Assembly (NCBI GenBank): GCA_029941645.1
Contig: JAPYSZ010000057.1
Coordinates: forward strand, 1 to 5,975
DNA from: Candidatus Poseidoniia archaeon
Lineage (GTDB): Archaea > Thermoplasmatota > Poseidoniia > MGIII > CG-Epi1
DNA length: 5,975 nt
Direction: 5' to 3'
Shown: positions 5,833 through 5,975 of the stretch, in pieces
How the letters are laid out: the number at the start of each line of letters is the position of its first letter
Numbering within the stretch: position 1 is the first letter of the stretch
Translations under genes and position numbers: made by a program
Notes under the pieces: generated by a model
What the model was told of the DNA's origin: nothing
Seen by the model: only the letters and a program-made list of their open reading frames with translations
The model's database searches: none

Positions 5833-5975
5833 AATGGATTTAGTAGTGGTTGAGTCCGGTGCAAAAGCCAAAACAATTCAGAAATATTTAGGTAAGAATG
5901 TATTGGTAAGGGCTTCTATAGGTCATGTTCAGGACTTACCTACAAAGGGAAAAGATGGCAGTAAAGCATTGTGGA
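5833..5975 (+). CDS. topA: DNA topoisomerase I (type IA, bacterial-type TopA), N-terminal 47 codons only
   Basis: Partial gene running off the right edge of the window. TopA relaxes negative supercoils by cutting and resealing one DNA strand through a tyrosine link. The visible part is the start of the Toprim domain: MDLVVVESGAKAKTIQKYLG, then a short strand, then ASIGHVQDLPTKG. This corresponds to the bacterial TopA start (VIVESPAKAKTINKYLG in E. coli). E7 and K11 align with E. coli E9 and K13, an acidic and a basic active-site residue. The usual proline after ES is glycine here. The AEKPS-type start common in archaeal topoisomerase III-like enzymes is absent, so this is the bacterial-type branch. 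The catalytic tyrosine and any zinc-finger tail lie outside the window. The ATG sits at the expected distance from a TATA-like element, with no Shine-Dalgarno sequence. Confidence 0.9.

Noticed and set aside
1..5975. CRISPR array, transposon, toxin-antitoxin or defence system
   Set aside because: No tandem repeats with spacers, no terminal inverted repeats flanking a transposase, and every substantial coding frame is explained by housekeeping or transport families.

Overview
This AT-rich window looks archaeal, most likely a euryarchaeon. The alanyl-tRNA synthetase has the archaeal layout, the truncated gene at the left edge reads as the archaeal tRNA methyltransferase TrmY, and four of the five coding starts lie about 24-28 bases downstream of a TATA-like element, as expected for leaderless archaeal transcripts. 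A bacterial-type topoisomerase I at the right edge, together with low GC, would fit uncultured marine Euryarchaeota (Poseidoniia, Marine Group II/III). That placement is inference, not something read directly from the sequence.

Layout, left to right. Bases 1-86 (minus strand) are the start of a probable trmY gene running off the left edge. Bases 116-172 (minus strand) are a tRNA remnant: a sound T-loop, 3' acceptor strand and encoded CCA, a recognisable D-arm, but no anticodon arm. Bases 184-2496 (minus strand) encode a 770-residue OPT-family transporter. A 78-base divergent promoter region follows, then alaS at 2575-5289 (plus strand). Its stop codon directly abuts the stop codon of a convergent small CoA-binding-domain protein (5290-5673, minus strand). 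A 159-base divergent region (5674-5832) carries a GC-rich perfect inverted repeat and the topA promoter. The first 47 codons of topA (5833 onward, plus strand) run off the right edge.

The genes are mostly housekeeping and do not form one pathway. AlaRS charges and proofreads tRNA-Ala, TrmY modifies position 54 in the tRNA T-loop, the OPT protein probably imports peptides or a related metal chelate, TopA relaxes negative supercoils, and the CoA-binding protein has no assigned function. Most are separate transcription units with their own promoters. I see no CRISPR array, transposase, integrase, defence system or other new multigene system. The points most worth a second look are the tRNA remnant fused to the trmY promoter, the hairpin upstream of topA, an eight-G tract inside the transporter gene, and the possibly shared TATA element between the transporter gene and alaS.
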